Source: Verticiella sediminum
GTDB taxonomy: Bacteria; Pseudomonadota; Gammaproteobacteria; Burkholderiales; Burkholderiaceae_B
Assembly (NCBI RefSeq): GCF_007558815.1
Contig: NZ_VLTJ01000029.1
Location: 372,001-436,000, forward strand
Length of the DNA stretch: 64,000 bases
Reading direction: 5' to 3'
The translations under genes were made by a program, and so were the position numbers. This document shows positions 1 through 8,693 of the stretch, piece by piece. How positions within the stretch are numbered: the stretch's first letter is position 1; each line of letters begins with the position of its first letter. The notes beneath the pieces were generated by a model. The model was not told where the DNA came from. It saw only the letters and a list, made by a program, of their open reading frames with translations, and did not search any database.

Positions 1-41
1 CCGGCCACCGCACCGGGCGCGCCCATCCCTTCGGATCGCCC

Positions 42-779
42 ATGTCGCCTACCCCCCCCACCGATGCGGTCGAGATCGGCACTTTCGCCAAGATCGCTTC
101 GCCCCACGTCATCGAGCTGCTCGGGCTGAGCGGGCTCGACTTCGCCGTGATCGACGCCGAGCATGCTCCCATCGGCATCGACCAGATCGATCTCCTGATG
201 CTGGCCGGCCGCGCGGTCGGGTTGCCGCTGTGCGTGCGCGTCCCGGACCAGCTTCCCGCCACGCTGCTGCGCGTACTCGATACGGGCGCCGCGGGCGTGC
301 TGGTCCCGCACGTCGACAGCGCGGAGCAAGCCGCCGCGGTGGTCGGCGCCTGTCGCTATCGCCGAGGCACGCGCGGCTACTCAGGATCGACCCGGTTCGC
401 CGGCTACGGCACGCAGGGGATGCGCGCGACCCTGGACGCGGCCGACGACGTGCTCGTCATGTGCCAGATCGAAAGCGTGCAGGCGGTCCAGGCCTGCGCC
501 GACATCGCCGCCACGCCGGGCGTGGACGGCGTGTTCGTGGGCCGCGCCGACCTGGCGCTGTCGATGGGACTGGAAAGCGCCCAGGCGCCGGAAGTCCTCG
601 CCGCCACGCAGACCGTCATCCGCGCCGGCCTTGCCCACGGCAAGCGCGTCGGCGTGCTCGTGAACAGCCTGGACGAGCGCGAAGCCTATGCCCGCCAGGG
701 CGTGACTTGGTTCATCCAGGGTTCCGACCAGGGGCTGCTGCTGCAAGGCGCGCGCAGCCTCGTTCCCGCCCACCGTTGA
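42..779 (+). CDS. HpcH/HpaI-family class II aldolase
   Basis: A 245-residue protein of the HpcH/HpaI family, which cleaves 2-keto-3-deoxy or 4-hydroxy-2-oxo acids to pyruvate (or glyoxylate) plus an aldehyde using a divalent metal. Visible family marks are DAEHAP near residue 40, the CRYRRGTRG loop near 105, the metal-ligand segment CQIES near 147 and GRADLALSMG near 170. The frame is open upstream to the window edge, so the ATG at 42 is the first start inside the window, but the family body begins at VEIGTF and little seems missing. The cupin gene follows 11 bp later on the same strand, suggesting one transcript. Substrate unknown. Confidence 0.85.
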   Translation: MSPTPPTDAVEIGTFAKIASPHVIELLGLSGLDFAVIDAEHAPIGIDQIDLLMLAGRAVGLPLCVRVPDQLPATLLRVLDTGAAGVLVPHVDSAEQAAAVVGACRYRRGTRGYSGSTRFAGYGTQGMRATLDAADDVLVMCQIESVQAVQACADIAATPGVDGVFVGRADLALSMGLESAQAPEVLAATQTVIRAGLAHGKRVGVLVNSLDEREAYARQGVTWFIQGSDQGLLLQGARSLVPAHR

Positions 780-790
780 CCCGTTTCATC

Positions 791-1627
791 ATGACACTCC
801 CTCTTGACGCCTCCGTCCACGATTTCTCGCCCGGGCCGCCCCAGCAGGAAACCTCGCATGCCCGCTGCTGGATCACCCGGGCCGCCAACTTCGTCGTGAT
901 GTACATGCAGGCGCGCCCCGGCGCCATGCTGGTGCGCGATGCACAACCCGACGAGTACATGGTGTTCTGCGTCGATGCGCTCGCGCGCGTGCGCGCCGGC
1001 ACCGAGGCGGCCACGCTGCAATCCGGGACGCTCGCGATCGTCCCGCCCGGCGCCAGCCGGATCGACATCGAAGCCGAGGGAACGCTGGTACTGCTTTTCT
1101 CGAATCGCGCCACCGACCTGCTCGCGCTGGCGGCGAACGCCGCGCACTACGAGGCCGGCGCGCCCGGCGTGGCGCCGCTGGCCGACCTGCCCGAGCCGGC
1201 CGGCGGCTTCGCGCTGCGCACTTATCGGGTGGCCGAGCACCGGCCGACAGACGGCAATATGTGCGTCTTCCGCAGCCGCAACCTGATGCTCAACATCATG
1301 CTGCCGCGCCAGGCGCCGCGCAACACGCGCGCGCTCAGCCCGCACCAGCACGAAGACTTCGAGCAGGGCTCGATGGCGCTGCGCGGCGACTGGGTGCACC
1401 ATCTGCGCTACCCCTGGACCAAGGACATGTCGCAATGGCGCGAGGATGTGCACATGTCCATCGGCAGCCCGTCGTTGCTGGTGATTCCACCCAAGGTCAT
1501 CCACACCAGCCGCAACGTGAGCGAGGGCGAATCCTGGCTGCTCGACATCTTCGCCCCGCCGCGCGCCGACTTCTGCGCCCGGCCCGGCATGGTGCGCAAC
1601 GCGCAGGACTATCCCTACGTGGGCTGA
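791..1627 (+). CDS. Two-domain cupin protein
   Basis: A 278-residue protein that looks like a bicupin. The second half carries SPHQHEDFEQGSMAL near residue 195 and a C-terminal VIPPKVIHTSRN segment, the usual two cupin motifs with His/Glu metal ligands. The ATG at 791 is chosen because the longer frame upstream merely overlaps the aldolase gene in another frame. It probably forms an operon with the upstream HpcH-type aldolase, so a role as a sugar-acid or keto-acid isomerase or dioxygenase is possible, but I cannot assign a reaction. Confidence 0.75.
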   Translation: MTLPLDASVHDFSPGPPQQETSHARCWITRAANFVVMYMQARPGAMLVRDAQPDEYMVFCVDALARVRAGTEAATLQSGTLAIVPPGASRIDIEAEGTLVLLFSNRATDLLALAANAAHYEAGAPGVAPLADLPEPAGGFALRTYRVAEHRPTDGNMCVFRSRNLMLNIMLPRQAPRNTRALSPHQHEDFEQGSMALRGDWVHHLRYPWTKDMSQWREDVHMSIGSPSLLVIPPKVIHTSRNVSEGESWLLDIFAPPRADFCARPGMVRNAQDYPYVG

Positions 1628-1635
1628 CGCCGCTC

Positions 1636-2493
1636 TCAGCCCAACGACAAGGCGTGGTTGGCCTTGTTCGCCGCCTCGCGGATGACCGGCAGGAACTCCG
1701 CAAGCATCTGTTCGGCGGACACACGCGACGACGGCGCGCCGACATTCATCGCCGCGACGACGTTGCCCTGGCGATCGCGCAAGGGCACGGCGATCGAGCG
1801 CAGGCCGATCTCGAACTCCTCGTTCACCATGATCCAGCCCTGCCCGCGCGCCACATCAAGCGCCTCGAAGAACGCGTCGTCATCGACGATGGTGTGCGGG
1901 GTATGCCGCTGCAACGGATTTTCCTTGAGATACTGGGCAACGACGCTGCGCGGCTGGTAGGCGAGCAGCAGCCTGCCCATGGCCGACACGGCCGCGGGCA
2001 GCCGGGTACCCACGCTCACCGAGAGGTGCTGAACGATGCGGCGAGCGGCCACGCGCGCCACATAGACGACGTGCGGCAGGTCGAGCACGCCCACCGAAGA
2101 GCTCTCGTTCAGCTCGGTCACGACCTCCTGCATATAGGGCTGGACGCGGTCCCAGAACTGGTTCGAGGACAGGTAGGCATAACCCAGCTCCAGCACGGCC
2201 GGGGTCAGGCGGTAGGTGTGGCCGTCCGTCGAGGCGTACTTCAGCTTGACCAGCGTTCCGAGCAGGCGACGGGTGGCGGCACGCGACTGCTGGGTGATCT
2301 CGGCGACCTCGGACATGGTCAACGGGCGCTGCTCGTTCGTGAACGCGCGTATCACCTCCAGACCGCGCTCAAAGGCCTGTACGCCGACGGCGTCGCCGGT
2401 CTCGGAAGCGCGCGCCAGCACGCGCTCGCGCTGGGCCTGCGAGCGCGGTCGGCGCACCGTCTTGCGGGCAGGGGTTTTCTGTTCGGTCGTCAT
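1636..2493 (-). CDS. IclR-family transcriptional regulator
   Basis: A 285-residue regulator with an N-terminal winged helix (AFERGLEVIRAF, then TMSEVAEITQQSRAATRRLL near residues 60-80) and a C-terminal IclR effector domain (GRLLLAY, ENPLQRHTPHTI, RSIAVPLRDRQGNVVAAMNVG). The overall pattern resembles the PcaR/PobR branch that senses aromatic or dicarboxylic acids. I place the start at the ATG at 2493 (MTTEQKT); an upstream ATG at 2571 would add 26 atypical residues. It lies downstream of hyuA-hyuB on the same strand and converges on the aldolase-cupin pair, so it may control either. Confidence 0.88.
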   Translation of the reverse strand: MTTEQKTPARKTVRRPRSQAQRERVLARASETGDAVGVQAFERGLEVIRAFTNEQRPLTMSEVAEITQQSRAATRRLLGTLVKLKYASTDGHTYRLTPAVLELGYAYLSSNQFWDRVQPYMQEVVTELNESSSVGVLDLPHVVYVARVAARRIVQHLSVSVGTRLPAAVSAMGRLLLAYQPRSVVAQYLKENPLQRHTPHTIVDDDAFFEALDVARGQGWIMVNEEFEIGLRSIAVPLRDRQGNVVAAMNVGAPSSRVSAEQMLAEFLPVIREAANKANHALSLG

Positions 2494-2634
2494 ACAGTGT
2501 AGAGAATGAAGCGCGCCGGAAACCGGCACCGGCGCTGCCAAGGTGCGCAGCGCCCGGCAGGCCTTCGCCATGCCGGGCGCTCGATGATGATACGTGAGTG
2601 GCGCAAGCGCTGCGACGCCTGCGGGCAGACTTGC

Positions 2635-4236
2635 TCAGCAGTATTCCATGTATCGATCGCGGGCCGAAAGCGCATCGTCGCGTTGGGCCGGCTCGCCAAA
2701 GCCGCCGCCGCCCGGGGTGGCGAGGGTTATCTCGTCGCCCGGAACGATGCGGTGCTGCTGCTTCTGCTCGGCTGGCGAGAGCTCACGGCCGTTGATGCTC
2801 AATTGGCCCGTGGCACCGGCGCCACCCCCGCAGACGCCCGGGGCGGGCGTCCTGGTGCGCTCGGCGTGAAAACCGATCACGACCGGACGCTCGCCCGCAT
2901 GCCGCAGCATGACCTCCTGGCCCAGGCCGCCGCGGTAGCGGCCGGCGCCGCCCGAGCCTGCGCGCAAGCGCTTGTAGACATAGCGCAGCGGCGATTGCTG
3001 CTCCGTCATCTCGATCGGCACGTTCGACACGTTGCTGGGCCAGCTCAGCGTGGCATAGCCGTCCCGATTGTGCACGGCACCGGCGCCGCCATTGAAGAAG
3101 ATCTTGTTCACGAACGTACCGCCGGCGTCGTTCTGGCCGGTCACCTGCATGCTCCAGAGCGGCGAACCGGCGCCGGACATGATGAGCTTGGGGGCGACCT
3201 CGGCAAACGCCCCGAAGATGAGAAAGGGCAGGAAGTGCCCCACCAGCGTGCGGCTCTGCCCGGACGCCGGATAGGTGTGGTTGAGGATCGAGCCCTCGGG
3301 CGCGGTCACCTCGATGGGCAGCAGCGCGCCTTCGTTGTTCGGCAGGTCCGGCGAGAGCAGGCACTTGAGCGCATAGGCTGTCTGGGAGGCCGTATAGCAC
3401 AGCGCCACGTTGATGCCGCGATCGACCTGGTCCGAGGAGCCGGCATAGTCGACCTTGACCGTGTCGCCCACGATATCGATCGCCACTTTCAGCGTCAGCG
3501 GGTCGCGCAGGCCGTCGGCGCGCACCTCGTAGGCGTAGTGCCCGTCCGGAAAGCGCGCGATAGCTTCGCGCATCGCCTTCTCCGTGCGACCGATGATCTC
3601 GTCGGCCAGCACGTCCAGCGTCTCGAAGTCGTTCTCCCGGGCAATCTCGATGGCGCTGTTCTCGAGCAGTTGCAGGCCGGCGATCTGCGCGAAGACATCG
3701 CCGACGACCTGGTCGGGCACGCGGGTGTTGGCGCGCAGCATGGCCACCAGGGTGTCGTTGACCGTGCCGGCGTCGATCAGCTTCATCATCGGGACCTGCA
3801 ACCCCTCTTCGAAGATGTCGCGCACGTCGGCCGAGCCGGTCTTGCCGCCCATGTCGGGCGCGTGCGCCGTGGTCGCGACGAGGCCGATCACCCGACCCTC
3901 GAGGAAGATCGGCTTGCACAGCGACAGGTCGGGCAAGTGGCCCGTGCCCATCCAGGGGTCGTTCGTGACCAGCACATCGCCCTCGCGCAGGGTATCGAGC
4001 GGGAAATGGGCGAGGAAATGCTTGACCGTGCGCGGCAGCGTGCCGATGAACGAGGGAATGCTCTCGGAGGCCTGGGCGATAGAGCGCCCGCGCGTGTCGG
4101 TGATGATGCATGCGAAATCGAAGGATTCGCGCACGATGGTCGAGAAGGACGAGCGCAGCAGGGCGGCGCCGGCCTCATCGGCCGCCGAGACCAGGCGTTG
4201 CCACAGGATTTCCAGGGTGACGGGATCGAGTTTCAT
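2635..4236 (-). CDS. hyuB: Hydantoinase B / oxoprolinase B-type subunit
   Basis: A 533-residue HyuB-family protein. The family is the B subunit of ATP-dependent N-methylhydantoinase, 5-oxoprolinase and acetophenone or acetone carboxylase complexes, which open cyclic amides or carboxylate ketones. It starts MKLDPVTLEILWQRL, the standard HyuB N-terminus, and has TNDPWMGTGHLPDLS near residue 95 and a Gly-rich C-terminal segment (GSGGAGRYRGGLGQEV). Full length for the family. It follows hyuA by 8 bp, so the two are translated together. Which of the ring-opening or carboxylation reactions it performs cannot be read from sequence. Confidence 0.9.
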   Translation of the reverse strand: MKLDPVTLEILWQRLVSAADEAGAALLRSSFSTIVRESFDFACIITDTRGRSIAQASESIPSFIGTLPRTVKHFLAHFPLDTLREGDVLVTNDPWMGTGHLPDLSLCKPIFLEGRVIGLVATTAHAPDMGGKTGSADVRDIFEEGLQVPMMKLIDAGTVNDTLVAMLRANTRVPDQVVGDVFAQIAGLQLLENSAIEIARENDFETLDVLADEIIGRTEKAMREAIARFPDGHYAYEVRADGLRDPLTLKVAIDIVGDTVKVDYAGSSDQVDRGINVALCYTASQTAYALKCLLSPDLPNNEGALLPIEVTAPEGSILNHTYPASGQSRTLVGHFLPFLIFGAFAEVAPKLIMSGAGSPLWSMQVTGQNDAGGTFVNKIFFNGGAGAVHNRDGYATLSWPSNVSNVPIEMTEQQSPLRYVYKRLRAGSGGAGRYRGGLGQEVMLRHAGERPVVIGFHAERTRTPAPGVCGGGAGATGQLSINGRELSPAEQKQQHRIVPGDEITLATPGGGGFGEPAQRDDALSARDRYMEYC

Positions 4237-4244
4237 GGGAGTTC

Positions 4245-6326
4245 TCAGCGGTTCAGTTCGATGGAGATGACGCCGTTGGGCAGCAGTTCGAGATGGCCGT
4301 CGCTGCCCACGATGAGCGTGGAGGCAGGTTCTTCCACGATCGCCGGGCCGGCCAGGCGCTTGCCGACTTCGAGGTCCGCGCGCTGCAGGACCGGCATGCC
4401 CACGTAGGCATCACGGTCCGGGCAGTACGCCCGGCGCTCCTGCCTGATGCGTGTGCCGGCCCGGGCGCCGCCCTCCGCCCGCGAGCCGAAGGCGGACTCG
4501 GCCCGGCCGCTCACGGCCACGCGTACGTTGACGATCTCCACGTCGTCGACGGGCGGGGTGACGGAAAACACCTTGCGATAGGCTTGCGCGAACGTCTCGA
4601 GCACCTGGGTGCGAAAATCGTCTGCGTAGTCTCCGACGGGCAGCTCGGTCACCAGCTCGAACCCCTGTCCGATGAATCGCATGTCGGCATAGCGCCGGCT
4701 GGTCGCGCCGGTCGTGTCGACGCCGCTCTCGGCCATGGTGGCGCGGGCCGACGCCTCGATCTCTTCATAAGCCGCCTGCAGTTGCGCCATGTCGAGCTGG
4801 CTCAGGCGACGCGCGATGGTCTTGACCCGCGTGACCTTGGGCGGTGCGATGAGCAGGCCCAGGGCAGACGCAACGCCGGCCGACGGCGGGCACAGCATGC
4901 GGCGCAGGCGCAGCTTGCGCGCCACACTGTAGCCATGCAGCGGCCCGCCGCCCCCGGTCACGAGCAGCGAGTAGCGGCGCGCATCGCCGCCGCGCTCGGC
5001 GATGTGCACGCGCGCGGCGGCCGCCATGTTCTCGTTGACGATGTTGGTCACGCCGGCGGCGCAGGCTTCGCGGTCGATCTCCAGCGCCTCGGCCAAGGGC
5101 GTCAGCGCGCCTTCGGCCGCGCCGGTGCTGATCTTCATGGTGCCGCCGGCGAAGGTCTCCGGATTGAGATAGCCGAGCAGCAGGTTGGCGTCGGTCACGG
5201 TCGGCTGGGTGCCGCCCTTCTCGTAGCAGGCGGGCCCCGGCTCCGAGCCCGCGCTACGCGGGCCCACCTTCAACAGCTCCAGTTCGTCGACGTGGGCGAT
5301 GCTGCCGCCGCCCGCGCCGATCTCGATCAGTTCGATCGTCGAGATGTTGATCGGCAGCCCGCTGCCGCTGCGAAAGCGCTTCTGGCGGGCCGCCTCGAAG
5401 GTATACGCCACCAGCGGCTCGCCGTCGTCCACCACGCTGAGCTTGGCGGTGGTGCCGCCCATGTCGAATGCCAGCACGCGCGCCTCGTCGATCTCCCGAC
5501 CGAAATGCGCCGCCACCAGGGCACCCGCGGCGGGGCCGGACTCGAGCAGTTGCACCGGGATGCGCTTGGCCTCCTTGGTATGGACCAACCCCCCGTTGGA
5601 CTGCATCAGGAACAGCGGCGCGACGATGCCGTGCTCGCGCAGGCTGGCCTCCAGCGACGAGATGTAGCGATCGGCGAGCGGCTTCACGTAGGCATTCGCC
5701 ACCGTGGTCGAGAATCGCTCGTACTCGCGGATCTCGGCCGCCACCTCCGCGGAGGAGGACACCGACATGCCTGGCAGCTCGCGCTCGATCAGGGCCACCG
5801 CCGCCGCCTCGTGCGCGGGGTTCTTGTAGGCGTGCAGAAAGGCCACCGCGATGGACGCCACGCCCTGCGCGGCCAGCTCGCGGGCGCAGGCGAGCACACC
5901 GGGTTCGTCCAGAGCCTGCACCACGCTGCCGTCCGGCCCCATGCGTTCGGCGACCTCGACGCGCAGATCGCGCGGCACCAGCGGCTGGATCAGTTCGAGG
6001 AAGTTGTCGTAGAGGTCGTAGCGCCGCTCCCGGCCGATCTCCAGCACATCGCGAAAACCCTGCGTCGTGATGAGCCCCGTGCGCGCGCCTCGGCGCTCGA
6101 TCAAGGCGTTCGTGAAGAGGGTCGTGGCGTGCACGACGCGCACGATGCTGCCGGCCGCCACGCCACAGCGCACCAGCAGAGTCTTCACGCCGCGCAGCAC
6201 GCCCACCTCGGGCTGCTCCGGCGTCGTCAGCTCCTTGTGGCTATGGTGCGCGCCACTGGCCATGTCGAGAAGGACGATATCGGTGAACGTGCCCCCGATA
6301 TCCACACCCAAAGAAAACTTGCTCAT
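4245..6326 (-). CDS. hyuA: Hydantoinase A / oxoprolinase A-type subunit
   Basis: A 693-residue HyuA-family protein, the ATP-binding partner of HyuB, with an actin/hexokinase-type nucleotide fold. The first residues read LGVDIGGTFTDIVLLD, the family's phosphate-binding signature; LAFDMGGTTAKLSVVD in the middle and VTGGGGPLHGYSVA further on complete the ATPase core. The start at 6326 (MSKFSLG) has a GAGG ribosome site just upstream; the 17-residue longer form lacks one. It is the first gene of hyuA-hyuB(-iclR), transcribed away from the aminotransferase gene across a 250-bp A+T-rich regulatory gap. Confidence 0.9.
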   Translation of the reverse strand: MSKFSLGVDIGGTFTDIVLLDMASGAHHSHKELTTPEQPEVGVLRGVKTLLVRCGVAAGSIVRVVHATTLFTNALIERRGARTGLITTQGFRDVLEIGRERRYDLYDNFLELIQPLVPRDLRVEVAERMGPDGSVVQALDEPGVLACARELAAQGVASIAVAFLHAYKNPAHEAAAVALIERELPGMSVSSSAEVAAEIREYERFSTTVANAYVKPLADRYISSLEASLREHGIVAPLFLMQSNGGLVHTKEAKRIPVQLLESGPAAGALVAAHFGREIDEARVLAFDMGGTTAKLSVVDDGEPLVAYTFEAARQKRFRSGSGLPINISTIELIEIGAGGGSIAHVDELELLKVGPRSAGSEPGPACYEKGGTQPTVTDANLLLGYLNPETFAGGTMKISTGAAEGALTPLAEALEIDREACAAGVTNIVNENMAAAARVHIAERGGDARRYSLLVTGGGGPLHGYSVARKLRLRRMLCPPSAGVASALGLLIAPPKVTRVKTIARRLSQLDMAQLQAAYEEIEASARATMAESGVDTTGATSRRYADMRFIGQGFELVTELPVGDYADDFRTQVLETFAQAYRKVFSVTPPVDDVEIVNVRVAVSGRAESAFGSRAEGGARAGTRIRQERRAYCPDRDAYVGMPVLQRADLEVGKRLAGPAIVEEPASTLIVGSDGHLELLPNGVISIELNR

Positions 6327-6342
6327 GAAAACCTCGTTTTTC

Positions 6343-6400
6343 GCACGTATGTTCGATAAATTGGCAATCGCGAGCATATTCTATGGTCTGTTTATCGAAC
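6343..6400. promoter_or_regulatory. Inverted repeat, candidate operator for hyuA and the aminotransferase gene
   Basis: GTTCGATAAA at 6351-6360 is repeated in perfect inversion as TTTATCGAAC at 6391-6400. The left arm also overlaps GCACGTATGTTC (6343-6354), which resembles the palindrome GAACGTATGTTC at 6522-6533. All lie in the A+T-rich gap between two divergent genes flanked by two IclR-type regulators. Operator function is inferred from symmetry and position only. Confidence 0.5.
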
Positions 6401-6521
6401 GCACAAGACGAAATCCGCTTTGACCGGACGAACAAATGACTAAAAATCCACGATATTTGGACGAAATTAGGCATCCATTTGGATATGAACATGCAAGAGT
6501 CAAGCGTAGCATTCAAATAAC

Positions 6522-6533
6522 GAACGTATGTTC
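6522..6533. promoter_or_regulatory. Palindrome GAACGTATGTTC upstream of the aminotransferase gene
   Basis: GAAC and GTTC arms around GTAT form a 12-bp near-palindrome 45 bp before the likely aminotransferase start. A similar word (GCACGTATGTTC) occurs at 6343-6354 beside hyuA, so the two could bind the same regulator. Confidence 0.45.
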
Positions 6534-6577
6534 ATTTTTATGTGATATCTTTGCAAAAACCCCTCGACAAGACTGAC

Positions 6578-7747
6578 ATGAACCTGCAATCCCGCCTGCT
6601 CGCCGCCGTCTCCTCGTCGCAAAGCATCGCCACCGCCCAGCGTGCGCGCGACCTCATTGCCCAGGGGCATGACATCGTCTCCGTGACCATCGGTGAGCCC
6701 GACTTCCCGACGCCCCCGGCCGTCATCGAGGCGGCGTTCGCTGCCGCGAGACAGGGCGCCACGCGCTACACGCCGGTGCCCGGCACCGCGGCGCTGCGCT
6801 GCGCGATCGCCGGGAAGTTCGTCAGCGAGAACGGCATGGCCTACGATCCGGACGGCGAGGTGTTCGTCGCGACCGGCGCCAAGCAGGTGATCTACGATGC
6901 GCTCACCGCAACGCTGAACCCCGATGACGAGGTCGTGGTCTTCGCGCCGTACTGGGTTTCGTATCCCACCATCGCGCGGCTGTGCGGCGCCACGCCGGTC
7001 ATCGTCGCCACGCGAGCCGAGAACGGCTTCGTTCCCACCGCCGAAGAATTGGCATCGGCCCTTACGCCGCGCACCCGCTGGGTCATGCTGAACTACCCCA
7101 ACAATCCGACCGGCGCCGTCGCCACGCGCGCGCAATACGAAGCGCTCGCGCAGGTGCTCGAAGCCCGCCCGGACGTCTTCGTGCTCTCGGACGAGATCTA
7201 CGAACACATCCGCTACGACGATCGGCCGTTCACCTCGTTCGGCAGCGTCAGCGAGGCCATGCGCACCCGCACGCTGGTCGTCAACGGCGTATCCAAGGCT
7301 TACGGCATGACCGGCTGGCGCATCGGCTACGCCGGCGGGCCGCGCCCGCTCATTGCGGCCATGGCCAAGCTGCAGTCCCACGTCACCGGCGGCGCCAGCG
7401 CCATCGGGCAGGCGGCGGCCCTGGCCGCACTGGGCAGCGATCCCGGGCTGCTGCGCGAGCGCGCCGCCGAATATCGCGCCCGGCGCGACCTCGTGCTGAA
7501 TCGCCTGGCCAACTGCCCAGCCCTCGAGGCGCTCGAGCCCAAGGGCGCGTTCTACGTGTTCGTGCGCATGCTGGACGCGGCTCGCACCGGGGGCAAGGCG
7601 GTCGATGAGTTCCTGCTCGATCACGGCGTCGCCGTCATCGCCGGCGACGGATTCGGCGCGCCGGGCTGGTTTCGTATCTCGATCGCCACGAGCATCGAGG
7701 AACTGGAGCGCGCGTGTGCGCGCATCGTCGCCGCCTTCGGCGCCTGA
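6578..7747 (+). CDS. Pyridoxal-phosphate aminotransferase, class I (AspC-like)
   Basis: A 389-residue fold-type I aminotransferase of the aspartate/aromatic group, which moves an amino group between an amino acid and a 2-oxo acid. Visible marks are IGEPDFPTP near residue 40, NYPNNPTGAV near 170, the Schiff-base lysine in NGVSKAYGMTGWRIGY (Lys240 from this start) and the C-terminal arginine segment GWFRISIAT. The start at 6578 (MNLQSRL) fits the family; a GTG at 6542 would add 12 residues. It diverges from hyuAB and is followed 7 bp later by an IclR regulator and then a Bug receptor, so it likely belongs to the same hydantoin or amide catabolism. Confidence 0.9.
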   Translation: MNLQSRLLAAVSSSQSIATAQRARDLIAQGHDIVSVTIGEPDFPTPPAVIEAAFAAARQGATRYTPVPGTAALRCAIAGKFVSENGMAYDPDGEVFVATGAKQVIYDALTATLNPDDEVVVFAPYWVSYPTIARLCGATPVIVATRAENGFVPTAEELASALTPRTRWVMLNYPNNPTGAVATRAQYEALAQVLEARPDVFVLSDEIYEHIRYDDRPFTSFGSVSEAMRTRTLVVNGVSKAYGMTGWRIGYAGGPRPLIAAMAKLQSHVTGGASAIGQAAALAALGSDPGLLRERAAEYRARRDLVLNRLANCPALEALEPKGAFYVFVRMLDAARTGGKAVDEFLLDHGVAVIAGDGFGAPGWFRISIATSIEELERACARIVAAFGA

Positions 7748-7754
7748 GCGCATC

Positions 7755-8615
7755 ATGGCCGAAGCCCCGCTGACCCTTGCGTTGCGCGTCATCGACGTCC
7801 TGCAGTCCATGAATCGGCGTGTGAGCTCGACCGTGCACGAGCTGCACCTGGATACGGGCATCCCCAAGCCCAGCATCGTCAGGCTGCTGCGCACCCTGCA
7901 AGCCCGCGACATCGTGCAACACGCACCGCAGTACGGCACCTACATGCTGGGGGCGCAGGCGGTCACGCTCGCGAGCGGCTATCACGGTGCGCCGAGGCTG
8001 GTGCAGGCGGCCAGCGGGCCGCTGGACAAGCTCACGGCCGCGGTGCGCTGGCCGGCAGCGATCGCCGATTTCGAGCAAGACGCCATGGTCGTGCGCTACA
8101 GCACCATCCCGCAGTCGCCGCTGGCCCTGTTGCAGTCGTCCGTGGGCATGCGCCTCGATGTCGCCACCCGTGCTCTCGGGCGCGCCTACCTCGCCCACTG
8201 CCTGCCCGATGAGCGCGAGTGCGTCCTCAATCTCGCCGGACTGACTGCGCAAGCCATCGCATCCAGGCAGGCACTGCATCGCTGTCTCGACGACGTCCGC
8301 GCACGCGGCTACGCGCTGCGCGATCCCGTCGTGCGACCAGTCTCCTCCACCATCGCCGTGCCCGTCTTCGAGCACGGCCAGGTGGCCGCGGCCATCGGGC
8401 TGACCTGGATCAGTTCGAGCCTGACACCCGCCCAAGCCGCCGAGCGCTACCTGCGGCCCCTGCAACATACCGCCGCCGCCATCGGCCGCAACCTGCACAA
8501 GCTGTCCAGCGCGGGCACTGCCACCGCCCAGCCCAGGCACGAGCGGCGGCCATCAACTTTTCGCTCGCCGAAAAGTTCGGACAAAGCTTTTGCGGGTTCG
8601 ACGGCACGACGTTAG
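7755..8615 (+). CDS. IclR-family transcriptional regulator
   Basis: A 286-residue IclR-type regulator. The winged helix reads RVIDVLQSMN then STVHELHLDTGIPKPSIVRLLRTL; the effector domain includes RALGRAYLAHCLP and SSTIAVPVFEHGQVAAAIGLTW. The ATG at 7755 follows the aminotransferase stop by 7 bp; a longer frame upstream overlaps that gene and is a shadow. About 35 C-terminal residues beyond the normal end of the family are Ser/Arg/Pro rich and encoded by DNA holding a strong hairpin. It likely regulates the neighbouring hyuAB and aminotransferase genes. Confidence 0.85.
   Translation: MAEAPLTLALRVIDVLQSMNRRVSSTVHELHLDTGIPKPSIVRLLRTLQARDIVQHAPQYGTYMLGAQAVTLASGYHGAPRLVQAASGPLDKLTAAVRWPAAIADFEQDAMVVRYSTIPQSPLALLQSSVGMRLDVATRALGRAYLAHCLPDERECVLNLAGLTAQAIASRQALHRCLDDVRARGYALRDPVVRPVSSTIAVPVFEHGQVAAAIGLTWISSSLTPAQAAERYLRPLQHTAAAIGRNLHKLSSAGTATAQPRHERRPSTFRSPKSSDKAFAGSTARR
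8555..8577. repeat. Hairpin AACTTTTCG-N5-CGAAAAGTT
   Basis: A perfect 9-bp inverted repeat (8555-8563 against 8569-8577) with a 5-nt loop lies in the last codons of the IclR gene. TTCGGACA occurs right after it (8576-8583) and again at 8624-8631. It could be an operator ahead of the Bug receptor gene or an RNA hairpin; no T-tract follows, so I do not call it a terminator. Confidence 0.55.
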
Positions 8616-8693
8616 ATTTTTTCGGACAGACCGCTTTGGCAACGACGCGGGACGGGAGACATCCATCCTCCAACCATCTCGGGAACAGGAACC

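Noticed and set aside
2506-4407. A 633-codon plus-strand frame over hyuB
   Set aside because: Antisense shadow of hyuB; no motifs, and hyuB is fully supported by family signatures.
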